Origin: Saccopteryx bilineata
Lineage: Eukaryota > Chordata > Mammalia > Chiroptera > Emballonuridae
Length of the DNA: 64,000 nucleotides
Assembly (NCBI RefSeq): GCF_036850765.1
Contig: NC_089490.1
Span: 108,432,574-108,496,573, forward strand
Direction of reading: 5' to 3'
Shown: piece by piece, positions 12,385 to 22,530 of the stretch
How the letters are laid out: the number at the start of each line of letters is the position of its first letter
Position numbering within the stretch: position 1 is the stretch's first letter
Notes under the pieces: generated by a model
Told to the model about the DNA's origin: nothing
What the model saw: only the letters and a program-made list of their open reading frames with translations
Databases searched by the model: none
Position numbers and translations under genes: made by a program

Positions 12385-12570
12385 TTATATTATTTCAATG
12401 TCCTTTTTTATATTTGCTATCTCTTTATTTAGGTGCTCATTATGTCCATTTATTGCTGTTCTAAGATCTTTGAGCATCCTAACAATCATTATTTTAAACT
12501 CTGCATCTGGTAATTTGTTTATATATGACTCATTCAAGTCTTTTTCTGGGGATTTCTCTTGATTCATTTG
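12385..12570 (-). pseudogene. L1 ORF1 remnant: N-terminal coiled coil
   Basis: MNQEKSPEKDLNESYINKLP starts the ORF1 N-terminus, followed by a heptad-like helix (MIVRMLKDLRTAINGHNEHL). It is separated from the RRM part by frameshifts. Confidence 0.8.
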
Positions 12571-13961
12571 GGTTGCATTTCTCTGCCTTCCATTATGTCT
12601 GTGTGTAAGAAGAGTGTGGCCAGAGGAGTCCAATGGGTGTGGCCTCTGTTTTCCCTTGGTGTGGTCTGTCTGCAGGCCAATACTTCCTCTGCCCCTGCCT
12701 CGGGTGTTTTGGTATGGGTGTTGCTGGCGCTGGCCCACTGTGGCCATTGCTGTGGTTTCTGCCTCTCCTCCAAGGGAGAGGCTGTGTTCATGTGCTGGGG
12801 CTACAAGCCTCAGCTGGCCTCAGCCTTCACCCCTCCCCTTGGGTAGGGCTGTGCTCCACACTGGGTACACAAGCCCTGGCACCACAGATGGGGCTGCACA
12901 TATATGCTTAGCTGGGTGTCTCTGCCTGTTCCCCGGCTTTTGCCCTGCCCTTGATGGCGGGGCTGTGCTTGCCATGGCTGCAAGACCCAGCTCCTGGGGT
13001 GTGTTGTGCACCCTTGCTCAGCCACAGCTCTCCACAGGTTATCAAGCTTTTGCCTTGCCCCTGTGGGAGGTCTTGCAGGTGGGACTGCTCTTGCTCACCT
13101 GGCCCCACAGCCAGGTGGGACTGCTTTCATGTGCCCCTTCTGTCCCAGCTGTGTGGGACCATGCTTCCAAGTGCTGCCATTGCCTGCCATCCAGGGATCC
13201 CTCAGCAGTGTGGGTGGAGGCAATGCAGCTCAGACCCTAACACTCCATACTATAGTCCTGAACGCTCCCTCCTTCTAAGTGACTCTGCTCTGAGTGCCAC
13301 TGGAGAGCTTATTTGGCTGGTGTCCTGCTTCCCTTTGCTGGTATTGCTGTTTCCAGGGGAAATATTCACTTTAGATTTGGGGAGTGACTCAACCCAGGGC
13401 TTAGGGTGGCTGTCCCTCAAATTGTTTCTCTCTGTGCCTCCTAGATTACTCTCTCTTCCTGCTACTCCAGTCTTCTCATCTCTCCCTGTCCCCCAAGTCT
13501 TGGGTGAGTGGTTGTGAGAGAGGTTTTCTGTGCAGTCCCTTTAAGAAGAGGACCTGAGAAATCTCTGGGCCTGAGAAATCTGTCTCTTTCTCACAAACAG
13601 TATCCTGGCTTGTTTTGCAGCTAGATACTGTCCATACGCCTCTTCTAGTTTCTGGTGCTGCAGGCTGGGGCTTTGGTCCTGGGGCCTAGGACCCTCCCCT
13701 CTGTGGTAAACATTCTTCCTGCCATGCGAGTTCCTCTGGGCTGCCGTTCACACCTGGGAGCTGGGCAGCCCTCTCTGCGTTTCCACTTTTCCTACCAGTC
13801 TCAGTGTGGTTTCTTCAGTATTCCTTGGCTAAAGAGTCCTCTTAGTTTAGTCCAAAGTTGGTTTTTCCAGATGATGGTTCTTAAAATTAAGTTGTAATCC
13901 TCTTTGGTTCTGGGAGGTGAAAGTTGGTATGTCCGCCTACTCCATCGCCATCTTGCTACCT
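12571..13961 (-). promoter_or_regulatory. L1 5' UTR / internal promoter
   Basis: GC-rich block upstream of ORF1 on the minus strand. The 5' end carries CAAGATGGC, a YY1-type initiator site typical of L1 promoters. Several open frames in it are composition artefacts. Confidence 0.8.
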
Positions 13962-13979
13962 CCTTCTTTAATTTAGATA

Positions 13980-14690
13980 GAGTCACTCTATCCTTTCATT
14001 TTTATTTGCATTCTGTTTATAACTGTGGTAGTTATATATATTTTTCTCTTTAAAATAAATAGCTATTACTAGAATCTATGTAAACATAATAAATTAAAAT
14101 TAAAAGAAAAAATATATAGCTATTCATTCAATTATTTTTGTTCCAGGAGACTTTGGACAATTATTCTTCTAAGAGCCTAAACCCCTCCCCCCATATGAAT
14201 CACTGAAAATGATTATTACATGTGTGGGGGGGTGTTAAGAAGAAAAAATAATAAATTGTGGCTAAAACAATCATTACCAAGTAAATTTCTCTAAGATCTG
14301 GATGCATCTTTCTCAGAAAGATAGATTTAACATTATTCCAACATAGCAAAGATAATGGTTGCAAAATTTGTGATAAATTTCTGTCTAGAAATAAACTTAT
14401 CAGTATGCTATATAATGTTGTTAAAGGAAACAACTAAACAAATACACTCAAAAATATAGAAGATTATCTGCCCATTAAGTCCACTTAAAATTAGAAAAAG
14501 CATTTATGATTTCATATATCATTGCCCATCTTTTCTGCCCCCCAAAAAAGTGATAAAAGAGAAAGATCTTGCCCTTTCCTATTAAAGCAGATTTCTTTTA
14601 TTGGTCAAACACTCCTTACAAACCAAGATTTAGATCTTAAACACATGCTCCAAGTATTTCACTCACAAGCAAAACACAAAAACCTTGTTT
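13980..14690. other. AT-rich sequence, nothing recognised
   Basis: No exon, RNA gene or recent repeat identified. Confidence 0.35.
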
Positions 14691-14694
14691 TTTT

Positions 14695-14900
14695 AATTGA
14701 ATATTTTTGGTGACATTAATAAAATCATATAGGTTTCAGAAGTACAATTCTATAACACATCATTTGTATATTATATTTTGTGTTCAGCGCCCCAAGCCAA
14801 ATTTCCTTCCATCACCGTTATCCCCCCTTTACTCTCTACCACCTCCCTCCACCCACCTTTCCCTCTAATAATCACCATACTGTTTTCTATGAGGTTTTTG
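14695..14900 (-). mobile_element. L1 3' end fragment, minus strand
   Basis: GGTGACATTAATAAAATCAT and TAGGTTTCAGAAGTACAATT match reverse-complement bat L1 3' UTR ends seen elsewhere in the window (for example 18520-18640). Confidence 0.65.
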
Positions 14901-14971
14901 TTGTTTTGCTGAATCCCTTCATGTTTTTTACCTTTTGTGATAATAGTTGAAGTGTTTAATACTGTTTTGAG

Positions 14972-15150
14972 TAGAGCCTGGCCTGTGGTGGTACAGCAGA
15001 AAGAGCACCAACCTAGAACGCTGGGATCATGGGTTCAAAACCCTGGGCTTGCCTGGTCAAGGCACAGTTAGAGTGAAGGAACTACTTCTTGTCACCCGTG
15101 CCCTTCTCTCTCTGTAAAATCAATAAGTAAAATCTTTAAAAAAATATTGT
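14972..15150 (+). repeat. tRNA-derived bat SINE
   Basis: CCTGGCCTGTGGTGGTACAG head, GGTTCAAAACCCTGGGC, A-rich tail. Confidence 0.88.
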
Positions 15151-15209
15151 TTTGAGTAGAAAATAAAGTGGTGAAAAAACAACCCTTGTCCTTATATTTG
15201 TGGCTGACT

Positions 15210-15498
15210 TCTTTTTTTTTTTTTTAGCAATTGAGAGAGAAAGAGACAGACAGACAGAAAGAAGAGAAATGAGAAGCATCAACTCATAGTTGCAGCTCCT
15301 TAGTTGTTCATTAATTGCTTTCTCATATGTGCCTTGACCGGGGGCTACAGCAGAGCCAGTGACCCCTTGTTCAAGCCAGCGACCTTGGGCTCAAGCTGGT
15401 GAGCCTGTGCTCAAGCTGGCATTTTTTGGGTTTCAAACCTGGGTCTTCTGTGTCCCAGGCTGATGCCCTATACACTGTGCCACTGACTAGTCAGGCTA
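15210..15498 (-). repeat. Long-form bat SINE (CAAGCTGG core)
   Basis: T tail, CAGACAGACAG, core GACCTTGGGCTCAAGCTGGT and head complement CCACTGACTAGTCAGGC. Confidence 0.88.
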
Positions 15499-15624
15499 AA
15501 GTTTTATATTTGGAAGTCCATGTGAATTTTGCATTTTGCCCCATAATACATGCATGTTTGTTTTAATATCAATATAGTTTATATTAATTATAGAAAAGTT
15601 TATACTTTTAAAAAACAATTTATA

Positions 15625-15798
15625 AGTTATTTTTTATTGATTTTAGAGAGAAGAGAGAGAGAATAAAATATCAATTTGTTGTCCCACTTATTTATGCACT
15701 CTTTGGTTGATTTTTATATGTGCCCTGACCTGGGATCAAACCTGCAAACTTGGCACATTGAGATGAGCTCTAACCAACTGAGTTATCTGGCCAGGGCT
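15625..15798 (-). repeat. Short Ves-like SINE
   Basis: TTTTAGAGAGAAGAGAGAG, GTGCCCTGACCTGGGATCAA and head complement CTGAGTTATCTGGCCAGGGC. Confidence 0.85.
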
Positions 15799-16018
15799 CA
15801 GTTTATACTTTGAACTCTGTAATTCCATATCTAACATTTTTCTAAGAAGATATGAACAAAGTCATACCACTATTTCACCATGAAAATTATAAACATAATG
15901 CACAATGATAAACATTTTCTTAAGTAAAATACATATCTAAATAATCATACATAATATAGCCATTAAATTAACTATGTAGATATTGGTGACTTAAAAAAAT
16001 TCTATAATCATTCAGGCT

Positions 16019-16056
16019 CTGTGTGTGTGTGTGTGTGTGTGTATGTGTGTGTGTGT
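16019..16056 (+). repeat. (GT)n microsatellite
   Basis: GT dinucleotide run with one GTAT interruption. Confidence 0.95.
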
Positions 16057-16204
16057 AATGTGGGACATCATCAATCACAATGGATTTTCCAGCAAGACAA
16101 ATTGTAAGTATAAACATTGATATTTCAGATCCAACAGGTCATAAACCAGATAGTTTTATTAAAAGATTTACCCTAAGAACACTCTGATGCCTATTTCTGA
16201 CAGC

Positions 16205-17033
16205 CTACCCACACCCACATTCATCAACTACCATGTCTTTACAATGTTGCAGAATGACATTGTCATCATTGTCCTGGTACAGCATGAAAATAGGGGACAG
16301 CTTGGTGGGAACACAGACAGCCTGGGGGGTCGCTGGGTCAGCTGCATGCATCAGTGCTTGCATGAAAGCATAATTGGAGCTGTTGAGGGAAGTGGTCAGT
16401 GAGAAAGGACAATCTCCATGGCAGTAATTTGCCATGAACCCTTCAGGGCAATCATCCATTTGTGCCAGCCCAGGTCCCTGAAGTTGATAAATAGCTGGTG
16501 ATGATGGCAGAGGGTGTTGCAAGAAGCATTAGAGGCAGAGATGGCTGCCCTCCTTTTTCAGGAAGAATGGTGGCACTGCTCAGGGTTGAGGGTCACCACC
16601 AGCAGGGAAGCATGAAGAGAACATGTCAGTCTGGCACAGGTGTCTTCAAGCTGAAAATTCACCCCAGAGTCTCTGTGTCCTTTGACCAGTATGCCTAGGA
16701 GCAAACCTAAGTTCTTCTGAGGGTTATTATTCCATTCTTTTGCCACATTCAGTAGGTTGAAGGGAAGGACATTTTGGGGCCATGGTATTGACTGCAATAC
16801 AAACATTTTACTTGGCTTAGGAATGGACTGGCCCCATATCTGAGGCTTGTGAACCAGGGACAAAGCCAATTCCAGTTCTAGTCCCAGGTTATAGTAAGTG
16901 TTGGGCCCCAGCTCCAGACCCAGCTGGGCCATTGTTAACTCCTCCTTGTCTTTAACTGTAGACAGGTTGAAGTAGAGGACCTTCTGTAGGCAAGAGGAGG
17001 CTTGGGGAGGGTTCTTGGAGTAAAGAAGGAAAC
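16205..17033 (-). pseudogene. GDF3: GDF3 exon-2 pseudogene (TGF-beta superfamily)
   Basis: GDF3 is a secreted TGF-beta/Vg1-type ligand. The minus strand matches its whole second exon: prodomain from [17 protein letters not shown], through [20 protein letters not shown], to the mature cystine-knot region ([16 protein letters not shown]) and terminal VVDECGCG stop. Two lesions are visible. A TGA (16558-16560) replaces an arginine codon in the RKRR cleavage-site region. A 1-nt deletion near 16440-16447 shifts the mature domain frame. The sequence starts exactly at a splice acceptor (TTCCATCTAG at 17034-17043). An AATAAA near 16155 is not followed by a poly(A) tract. These point to a genomic duplicate rather than a retrocopy. 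Exon 1 was not found. Confidence 0.9.
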
Positions 17034-17224
17034 CTAGATGGAACAGAGAGATGTGAATGTCACCATCATATATTTTACTTTATGTCCACCTATAACATAA
17101 ATGTCAAACGTTATATGTATTGATATATCACATATGCGAAGTAAGGGCAGAAAATAATCAGTTATACTCAAACTCTATTACATGGGAGATTTATTTTTTT
17201 TACTCCTCCTTTTTTAACTAAATA

Positions 17225-17410
17225 TTTTTTTTTAGAAAACTTTTTACTTATTAATTTTTGAAAGAGAGAAAGGTGGCAGGTTGGGGCTGAGGAGAGAAAC
17301 ATCAATTTGCTGCTCCACCAATTTATACATTCACTGGTTGACTCTTGTATGTGCCCTGACTGGGTGGATTGGGACAATGCTCCAATCAACTGAGTTAACT
17401 GGCCAGGGCC
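17225..17410 (-). repeat. Short Ves-like SINE
   Basis: T-rich tail, GTGCCCTGACTGGGTGGATT and head complement GAGTTAACTGGCCAGGGCC. Confidence 0.82.
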
Positions 17411-17585
17411 TGATACATTTTTAACTATAGTTGACATAGAATATATTAATTTCAGGTGCACAATATAGTTATTAGACATTTATACCTTATGAAGTGATCA
17501 CCATAAGTCTAACCCATCAGGAATCACACATAGTTATTATAATATTATTGACTATATTACTTATGCTGTATATTACATTCTCAGG
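17411..17585 (-). mobile_element. L1 3' UTR fragment, minus strand
   Basis: TTCAGGTGCACAATATAGTT and the following GTGATCACCATAAGTCTAAC are reverse-complement L1 3' UTR landmarks. Confidence 0.6.
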
Positions 17586-17592
17586 ACTAATT

Positions 17593-17783
17593 TTTTTAAA
17601 GATTTTATTTATTGATTTTAGAGAGAGGAGAGAGAAAGAAGAGAAAGGCTAGGGGAAGGAGCAGGAAGCATCAACTTGTAGTTGCTTTCTTTATGTGCCT
17701 TGACCAGGTAAGCCCTGGGTTTCGAACCACCAACCTCAGCATTCCAGGTTGACACTTTATCTACTGCGCCACCACAGCTCAGG
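17593..17783 (-). repeat. tRNA-derived bat SINE
   Basis: AAAGATTTTATTTATTGATT tail side, GTGCCTTGACCAGGTAAGCC and head complement CTACTGCGCCACCACAGCTCAGG. Confidence 0.9.
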
Positions 17784-17836
17784 ATCCCAGGACTTTTAAA
17801 TTTTATAACTAGCAGTTTGTACTTCTTAATGCCCTT

Positions 17837-17944
17837 AAAAATGTGGAATGCTTCTCAAATTTACATGTCATTCTTACAGAGGGGCCATGCTAATCTTCTC
17901 TGTGTCATTTTAATTTTTAGTATAAATGCTAACAAAGTAAGCAC
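17837..17944 (-). pseudogene. RNU6: U6 snRNA pseudogene, full length
   Basis: Reverse complement matches U6 end to end. It starts GTGCTTACTTTGTTAGCATT (U6: GTGCTCGCTTCGGCAGCACA), contains ACAGAGAAGATTAGCATGGC intact, and ends in AAGCATTCCACATTTTT. The ACAGAGA box is intact, but the 5' stem-loop and the internal GCGCAAGG region carry many changes. It is probably a retrotransposed dead copy. Confidence 0.93.
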
Positions 17945-17949
17945 AAGGC

Positions 17950-18290
17950 CAGAGGTTCTTATCCTCACATGTGCAAATCCCCATGGGGTCCTGTATGGTT
18001 CATGATAATAGATGGAAAAAAGAATTATATCATCATTTTTACTAAACTCTAAATAAAATTTAGCATTTCTTTCAATTTTGAAAATAGTCAACAAATCCTC
18101 AAAATATTACCAGGGCCTATGACAGTATTACCAATAGAAAACATAGATATGTTCAGACATTAAGTTGTTGCAAATATCTTAAAATAACACAAACACTACT
18201 TTGAAGTATGGTAGTTAGAATCCCTTCTATAGGTCCTAATATTTGTTACATTAATAAAGCATCATATATGTTATTATATACACATTTGTT
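17950..18290. other. Unique sequence, nothing recognised
   Basis: No gene features seen. Confidence 0.35.
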
Positions 18291-18294
18291 TTTA

Positions 18295-18328
18295 TTTCTT
18301 TATTTTATTTATTTATTTTAGAGAGAGG

Positions 18329-18370
<42 letters not shown>

Positions 18371-18492
18371 GGGAGGAGCAGGAAGCATTAACTCCCATAT
18401 ATGCCTTGACCAGGCAAGCCTGGGGTTTTGAACTGGTGACCTCAGCATTCCAGGTTGACGCTTTATCCACTGTGCCACCGCAGGTCAGGCCC
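18295..18492 (-). repeat. tRNA-derived bat SINE
   Basis: (TTTA)n and (GA)n, GCCTTGACCAGGCAAGCCTG and head complement CTGTGCCACCGCAGGTCAGGC. Confidence 0.93.
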
Positions 18493-18514
18493 ACATTTGT
18501 TTTAAAAAGATTTT

Positions 18515-18655
18515 TATATTGGGGTGGTGAACACACAATACGGTATACTAATGATGTATTATAGAATTGTACACCTGAAACCTATATAATTTTATTAATT
18601 AATGTCACCCCAATAAATTCAATTAATAAATATTTTTATAAATGTATTCCAATAT
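18515..18655 (+). mobile_element. L1 3' UTR end fragment
   Basis: GAATTGTACACCTGAAACCT followed by AATGTCACCCCAATAAATTC is the L1 3' terminus. Confidence 0.75.
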
Positions 18656-18659
18656 TTAT

Positions 18660-18848
18660 TAAAATTTTTTTTAGATTTTATTTATTCATTTTAGAGAAGA
18701 GGGAGAGAGAGAGAGAGAGAGAAAAGAGGAGGAAAAGCAGAAAGCATCAACTCTCATATGTGCTTTGACCAGGCAAGCCCAGAGTTTTGAACCGGCAACC
18801 TCAGCATTCCAGGTCAACGTTTTATCCACTGTGCCACCACAGGTCAGG
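18660..18848 (-). repeat. tRNA-derived bat SINE
   Basis: TTTTAGATTTTATTTATTC tail, GTGCTTTGACCAGGCAAGCC and head complement CTGTGCCACCACAGGTCAGGC. Confidence 0.92.
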
Positions 18849-18995
18849 CTGTATTCAATATTTAATTGATCTCTTTTGAAATTCTAAATATTTTATTTGA
18901 GACATGTAAACCATTGTTCTGAGAAGGAGTCCATTGGTTTCAACTGAACTGCTAAAGGGACCCACGGCAAAAAATGTTTAAGAATCCCTTTAGGG

Positions 18996-19190
18996 TCTGG
19001 CCTGTGGTGGTGCAGTGAATAGATCATCGACCTGGAACACTGAGGTCACCATTTCTAAACCCTGGGCTTGCCAGGTCAAGGCACATACGACAAGCAACCA
19101 ATGAACAACTAAAGTGAAGCAACTATGAGTTGATACTTCTTGTTCTCTTCCCCTCCTATGTAAAATTAATAAATAAAATCTTTAAAAAAA
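18996..19190 (+). repeat. tRNA-derived bat SINE
   Basis: GTCTGGCCTGTGGTGGTGCAG head, CTAAACCCTGGGCTTGCCAG, AAAATTAATAAATAAAATC tail. Confidence 0.88.
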
Positions 19191-19439
19191 TGTCCTAGGC
19201 TCAGGTGTTGCTGTATAAAATCTAACCACTTAGAATAATTTCAAAACAAAGTCCTGTCATCTAGCTAAGATTGGCCCTCCAGAAATTCTTTATGATTTAT
19301 CTTTAATTTTTATCTAAAGTCCACAGTTGTCAATGTCAGCAGTGTCTAATCCTATATGTCTGAAGACTTTGTCTTCCATATCACTGAATATTGAGGTGCA
19401 ATATGATTCTTCCATTTCTCCTTATGGTCCCCCTTCTCT

Positions 19440-19670
19440 GTACCTTTTGAGGTTGTAGAAGTATTTTTCCAGGGAAGGGTATAGGGGGAAGGGTCTAAAA
19501 AGGGACAAATATAAGGTAACAGAAGGTGATTTAACTTTGGGTGGAGGGTATACAACATAATCAACAGTTCAATTGCTGTGCAAATGTTTACCTGAAACCT
19601 ATGTACTCTTATTAATCAATGTCACCCTGTTAAATTTAATTTTCTAAATAATAAAATAAAAAGTATCTTT
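19440..19670 (+). mobile_element. 5'-truncated L1 3' UTR
   Basis: GGTGATTTAACTTTGGGTGG, ACCTGAAACCTATGTACTCT and TCAATGTCACCCTGTTAAAT precede an A-rich tail. Confidence 0.75.
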
Positions 19671-19704
19671 CCTATTTTCAAAGCTAACTTCTCTGCCTGG
19701 ATTT

Positions 19705-19878
19705 TCTTTTTTTAAATAAATTAATTATTTATTTTACTGAGGGGGGAGAGAGAGAGAAGCAGGAAAGAAGCAGGAAGCATCATCTCCCATATGTGCCTTG
19801 ATGAGGCAAGCCTGGAGCTTTGAACTGGCGACCTCAGCGTTCCAGGTTTATCCACTGTGCCACCACAGGTCAGGCTCT
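19705..19878 (-). repeat. tRNA-derived bat SINE
   Basis: GTGCCTTGATGAGGCAAGCC, GCGACCTCAGCGTTCCAGG and head complement CTGTGCCACCACAGGTCAGGC. Confidence 0.9.
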
Positions 19879-20171
19879 GCCTGGATTTTCAAACCTCACA
19901 TAATCCTCAAGGAAAAGGCCTGACAGAGTATATTTTTACCTTTATTATTATTATTATTATTTTACTTTTTTGCATCATCTACTTCTCCCTCCTCTCAAAT
20001 AACATTTTTGGTCTGATGCCAGCATTTTATTTGGTTGAGTGGCTCCACCTTAAGTAAGGATATTCTAAGGTCATTCAGTTTTTGTGGAAAAATTACAACA
20101 GAAATCCAAACATTCTAACCATCCCACCATAATGCCTCTTCACTCTCCAGTCTCATTTAAAAATAACAAAA

Positions 20172-20485
20172 TTGGCTCTGGCCAGCTGGCTCAATAGATA
20201 GAGCATCTGACTGGTGTTTGGACTTCCTGGGGTCGATCCCCAGTCAGGGTACACATGAGAAGTGACCATCTGATTCTCTTCCTCTCGTCTCCCCCTTCAC
20301 TCTCTCTTCCCCTCTTACAGCCAGTGTTCAATGGGTTCAAGCATTGGCACCGGGCACTGAGGATAGCTCGGCTGGTCTGAGCACTGGCCCTAGATAGACA
20401 AAGGTTGTTGGATGGATCCCTATTGAGGTGCATGTGGGAATCTGTTTCTCTATCTCCCCTCTTTTCACTTAAAAAATAAAAGTTA
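20172..20485 (+). repeat. Long-form bat SINE, diverged
   Basis: The head is GGCTCTGGCCAGCTGGCTCA, then GGTCGATCCCCAGTCAGGG, the TCTCTTCCCCTCTTACAGCC core and a second half ending GGAATCTGTTTCTCTATCTC. An older relative of the 370-bp form. Confidence 0.82.
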
Positions 20486-20499
20486 AAAAGCATTTAAAA

Positions 20500-21085
20500 T
20501 TATTCAATTTTCTCCTCAAGTTCAATATGTCATCTCTTCCTTTCTCTTCATTGACCATCGTTTTTTCCCATTGGCCATTTTTGTTCACTGACCATTGTTT
20601 TTCACTGACCCGCTTTTAAAAAGACCAGTCTGTGTTTGCTGTCTCTACTTCTCATTCATACCCTTTGGCTTTTTCCAACACTTTTACCCTTAACAACTCC
20701 ACTGAAACATCTTTAAAGGTTGTTAACTGTTAGATGCAGGGGTGTCTTCATAATACTTATCCTCTTCAACCTCTCTGAACAGTTAGTTGATCTCCCCTGT
20801 TTATGGCTCTAATTCTAATATATATATTGGTCTCTCTTTTTACACATATCACTAAATCACATTCCTTAAGCATGAAAAAAACCCCCCCAAAATCCAACAG
20901 TCAGATGAAAAAGGTGGACATACTTGAAAAAATAAAAAGAAAAAAAACTTATATATTCAAAAGACACCTTTAAAAAATTAATAACACAAAGAACAATAAT
21001 ACTTGCAATATAAATGATGAATTAGAACTCATGACTATAAAGAGCTTTTTTAATGATTAAAAGACAATACAAATTGTTAAGAAAA
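20500..21085. other. AT-rich sequence, nothing recognised
   Basis: No coding or RNA features seen. Confidence 0.35.
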
Positions 21086-21087
21086 AT

Positions 21088-21290
21088 AAAGCCTGACCTG
21101 TGGTGGCTCAGTGGATAAAGTGTTTACCTGGAACACTGAGGTTGCCGTTTTGAAAACCTGGACTTGCCTGGCCAAGGCACATATGGGAGTTGATGCTTCC
21201 TGTTCCTCCCCCTTTTCTCTCTTTTTCTCTCTCAGTCTCTTTCTCTAAAAATGAATAAATAAAATCTTTAAAAAAATTTAAAAAAGAAAA
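21088..21290 (+). repeat. tRNA-derived bat SINE
   Basis: GCCTGACCTGTGGTGGCTCAG head, TTGCCTGGCCAAGGCACATA, CTCTCT run, A tail. Confidence 0.9.
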
Positions 21291-21417
21291 GAATCTCCTT
21301 TAAAAGAAAAAAGAAAAATGAAAAATCCTCAATAGAAAAAAGAGTTTAATTTCTATATAGGCAACTATGGAAAAAAATAAAAATAAATGATTCATTATTC
21401 ATTTCAAAAGGCATCAT

Positions 21418-21600
21418 CTGCCTTGGCTGTACAGCTCAGTTGGTTAGAGCATTATCCCAATATGCCAAGGTTTCAGGTTCAATCCCTGGTCAGGGAACAT
21501 GCAAGAATCAACCAATGAATGCATAAATAAGTGGAACAACAAATTGATCTTTCTCTCTCCCTTCTTTTCTCTTTAAAAAAGAAATTAATCTATAAAAATT
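21418..21600 (+). repeat. Short Ves-like SINE
   Basis: CTTGGCTGTACAGCTCAGTTGG head, GGTTCAATCCCTGGTCAGGG, A-rich tail. Confidence 0.85.
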
Positions 21601-21769
21601 AAAAATCAACAACAAGGCATCATTTCACCTCATTAAAAATTAAAATTAAAACAATGAGATTATGTTTTACTCTTAGATTAACAAAAATTAAAAGCTAAAG
21701 TGTTGTTACCTAGTGGGCATAAAGTGTGGCATGGATAGGTACATTGTTATGTATTAGGCTGAAATAGTA

Positions 21770-22175
21770 CAGCCTGACTAGGCAGTAGTGCAGTGGATAG
21801 AGCATTGGTCTGGGATGCTGAGGACTCAGGTGGTTAAAAACCCCAAGGTAACTGGCTTGAGTGTGAGCTCACTAGCTTGAGAGTGGGGTCTCTGGCTTGA
21901 GTGTGGGATCATAGACATGACCCCATGGTTGCTGACTTGAGCTCAAAGGTCACTGGTTTGAACCCAGGGTCGCTGGCTTGAGCAAGGGATCACTCACTCT
22001 ACTGTAGCCCCCCCCCCCCCATCAAGGCACATATGAGAAAGCAATCAGTGAACAACAAAGGAACCATGACAAAGAATTGATGCTTCTCATCTCTCTCCCT
22101 TTCTGTCTGTCTGTCCCTCTCTCTTTCTCCTTATCTTTCTCTCTCTCACACTAAAAAAAAAAAAAAAAAAAGAAT
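21770..22175 (+). repeat. Long-form bat SINE (CTGGCTTGAG core)
   Basis: GCCTGACTAGGCAGTAGTGC head. The core has repeated CTGGCTTGAGTGTGGG units, then (C)n, GGCACATATGAGAAAGCAAT and a poly(A) tail at 22151-22171. Confidence 0.92.
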
Positions 22176-22530
22176 GAAATAGTACAATGAAATATTTTTG
22201 CTACATAGCAATGAGAATGAACTGCAAATATACACAGCATGGATAAATCTCACAAATACACCACTGAGTGAAAGAAACCAGACACAAAAAAGGATAGAGT
22301 CAACATTTCCATTTAAATAAAATTCAAAAACAGGCAAAACAAAAATGTAATGTTAGATGTCAGGATAGAAATTATCCTTGTAGAGGAATTGTAAATAACC
22401 AGATGAATCCATGAAAAATTCCTTGGGGTGCTAATAATATTCTATTTCTTGATCTGGGTGTGGGTTTTCTCTGAAAATTCATTGAGCTGGTCTTCATGAT
22501 TAAAGCATTTTTCTGATTGGATGTTATACT

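Larger units (their letters stand above)
5428..13976 (-). mobile_element. Near-full-length L1 retrotransposon with 15-bp target-site duplication
   Basis: TCCTTCTTTAATTTA occurs at 5428-5442 and again at 13962-13976, bounding the insertion. Read on the minus strand, the element begins at 13961 with GTAGCAAGATGGCGATGG, an L1 5' end with a YY1-like AAGATGGC. A GC-rich 5' UTR (about 13960-12600) follows, then ORF1, ORF2 and a 3' UTR ending near 5690. A further 0.24 kb of non-L1 sequence (5443-5680) precedes the duplication. Later insertions inside it are SINEs at about 6975-7190, 7640-8040 and 8905-9245 and an hAT element at 9581-10556. Removing these leaves roughly 6.3 kb, the expected full L1 length. 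ORFs are broken by insertions, stops and shifts, so it cannot be active. Confidence 0.93.

Noticed and set aside
12559..13517. Several overlapping 60-208 codon frames, some with cysteine-rich content
   Set aside because: They lie in the GC-rich L1 5' UTR, overlap on both strands and show no domain.
16187..16402. Plus-strand frame over the GDF3 region
   Set aside because: Antisense shadow of the GDF3 pseudogene.
17837..17944. Functional U6 snRNA gene
   Set aside because: Many substitutions in the 5' stem and central region; I saw no upstream TATA/PSE that I could support.
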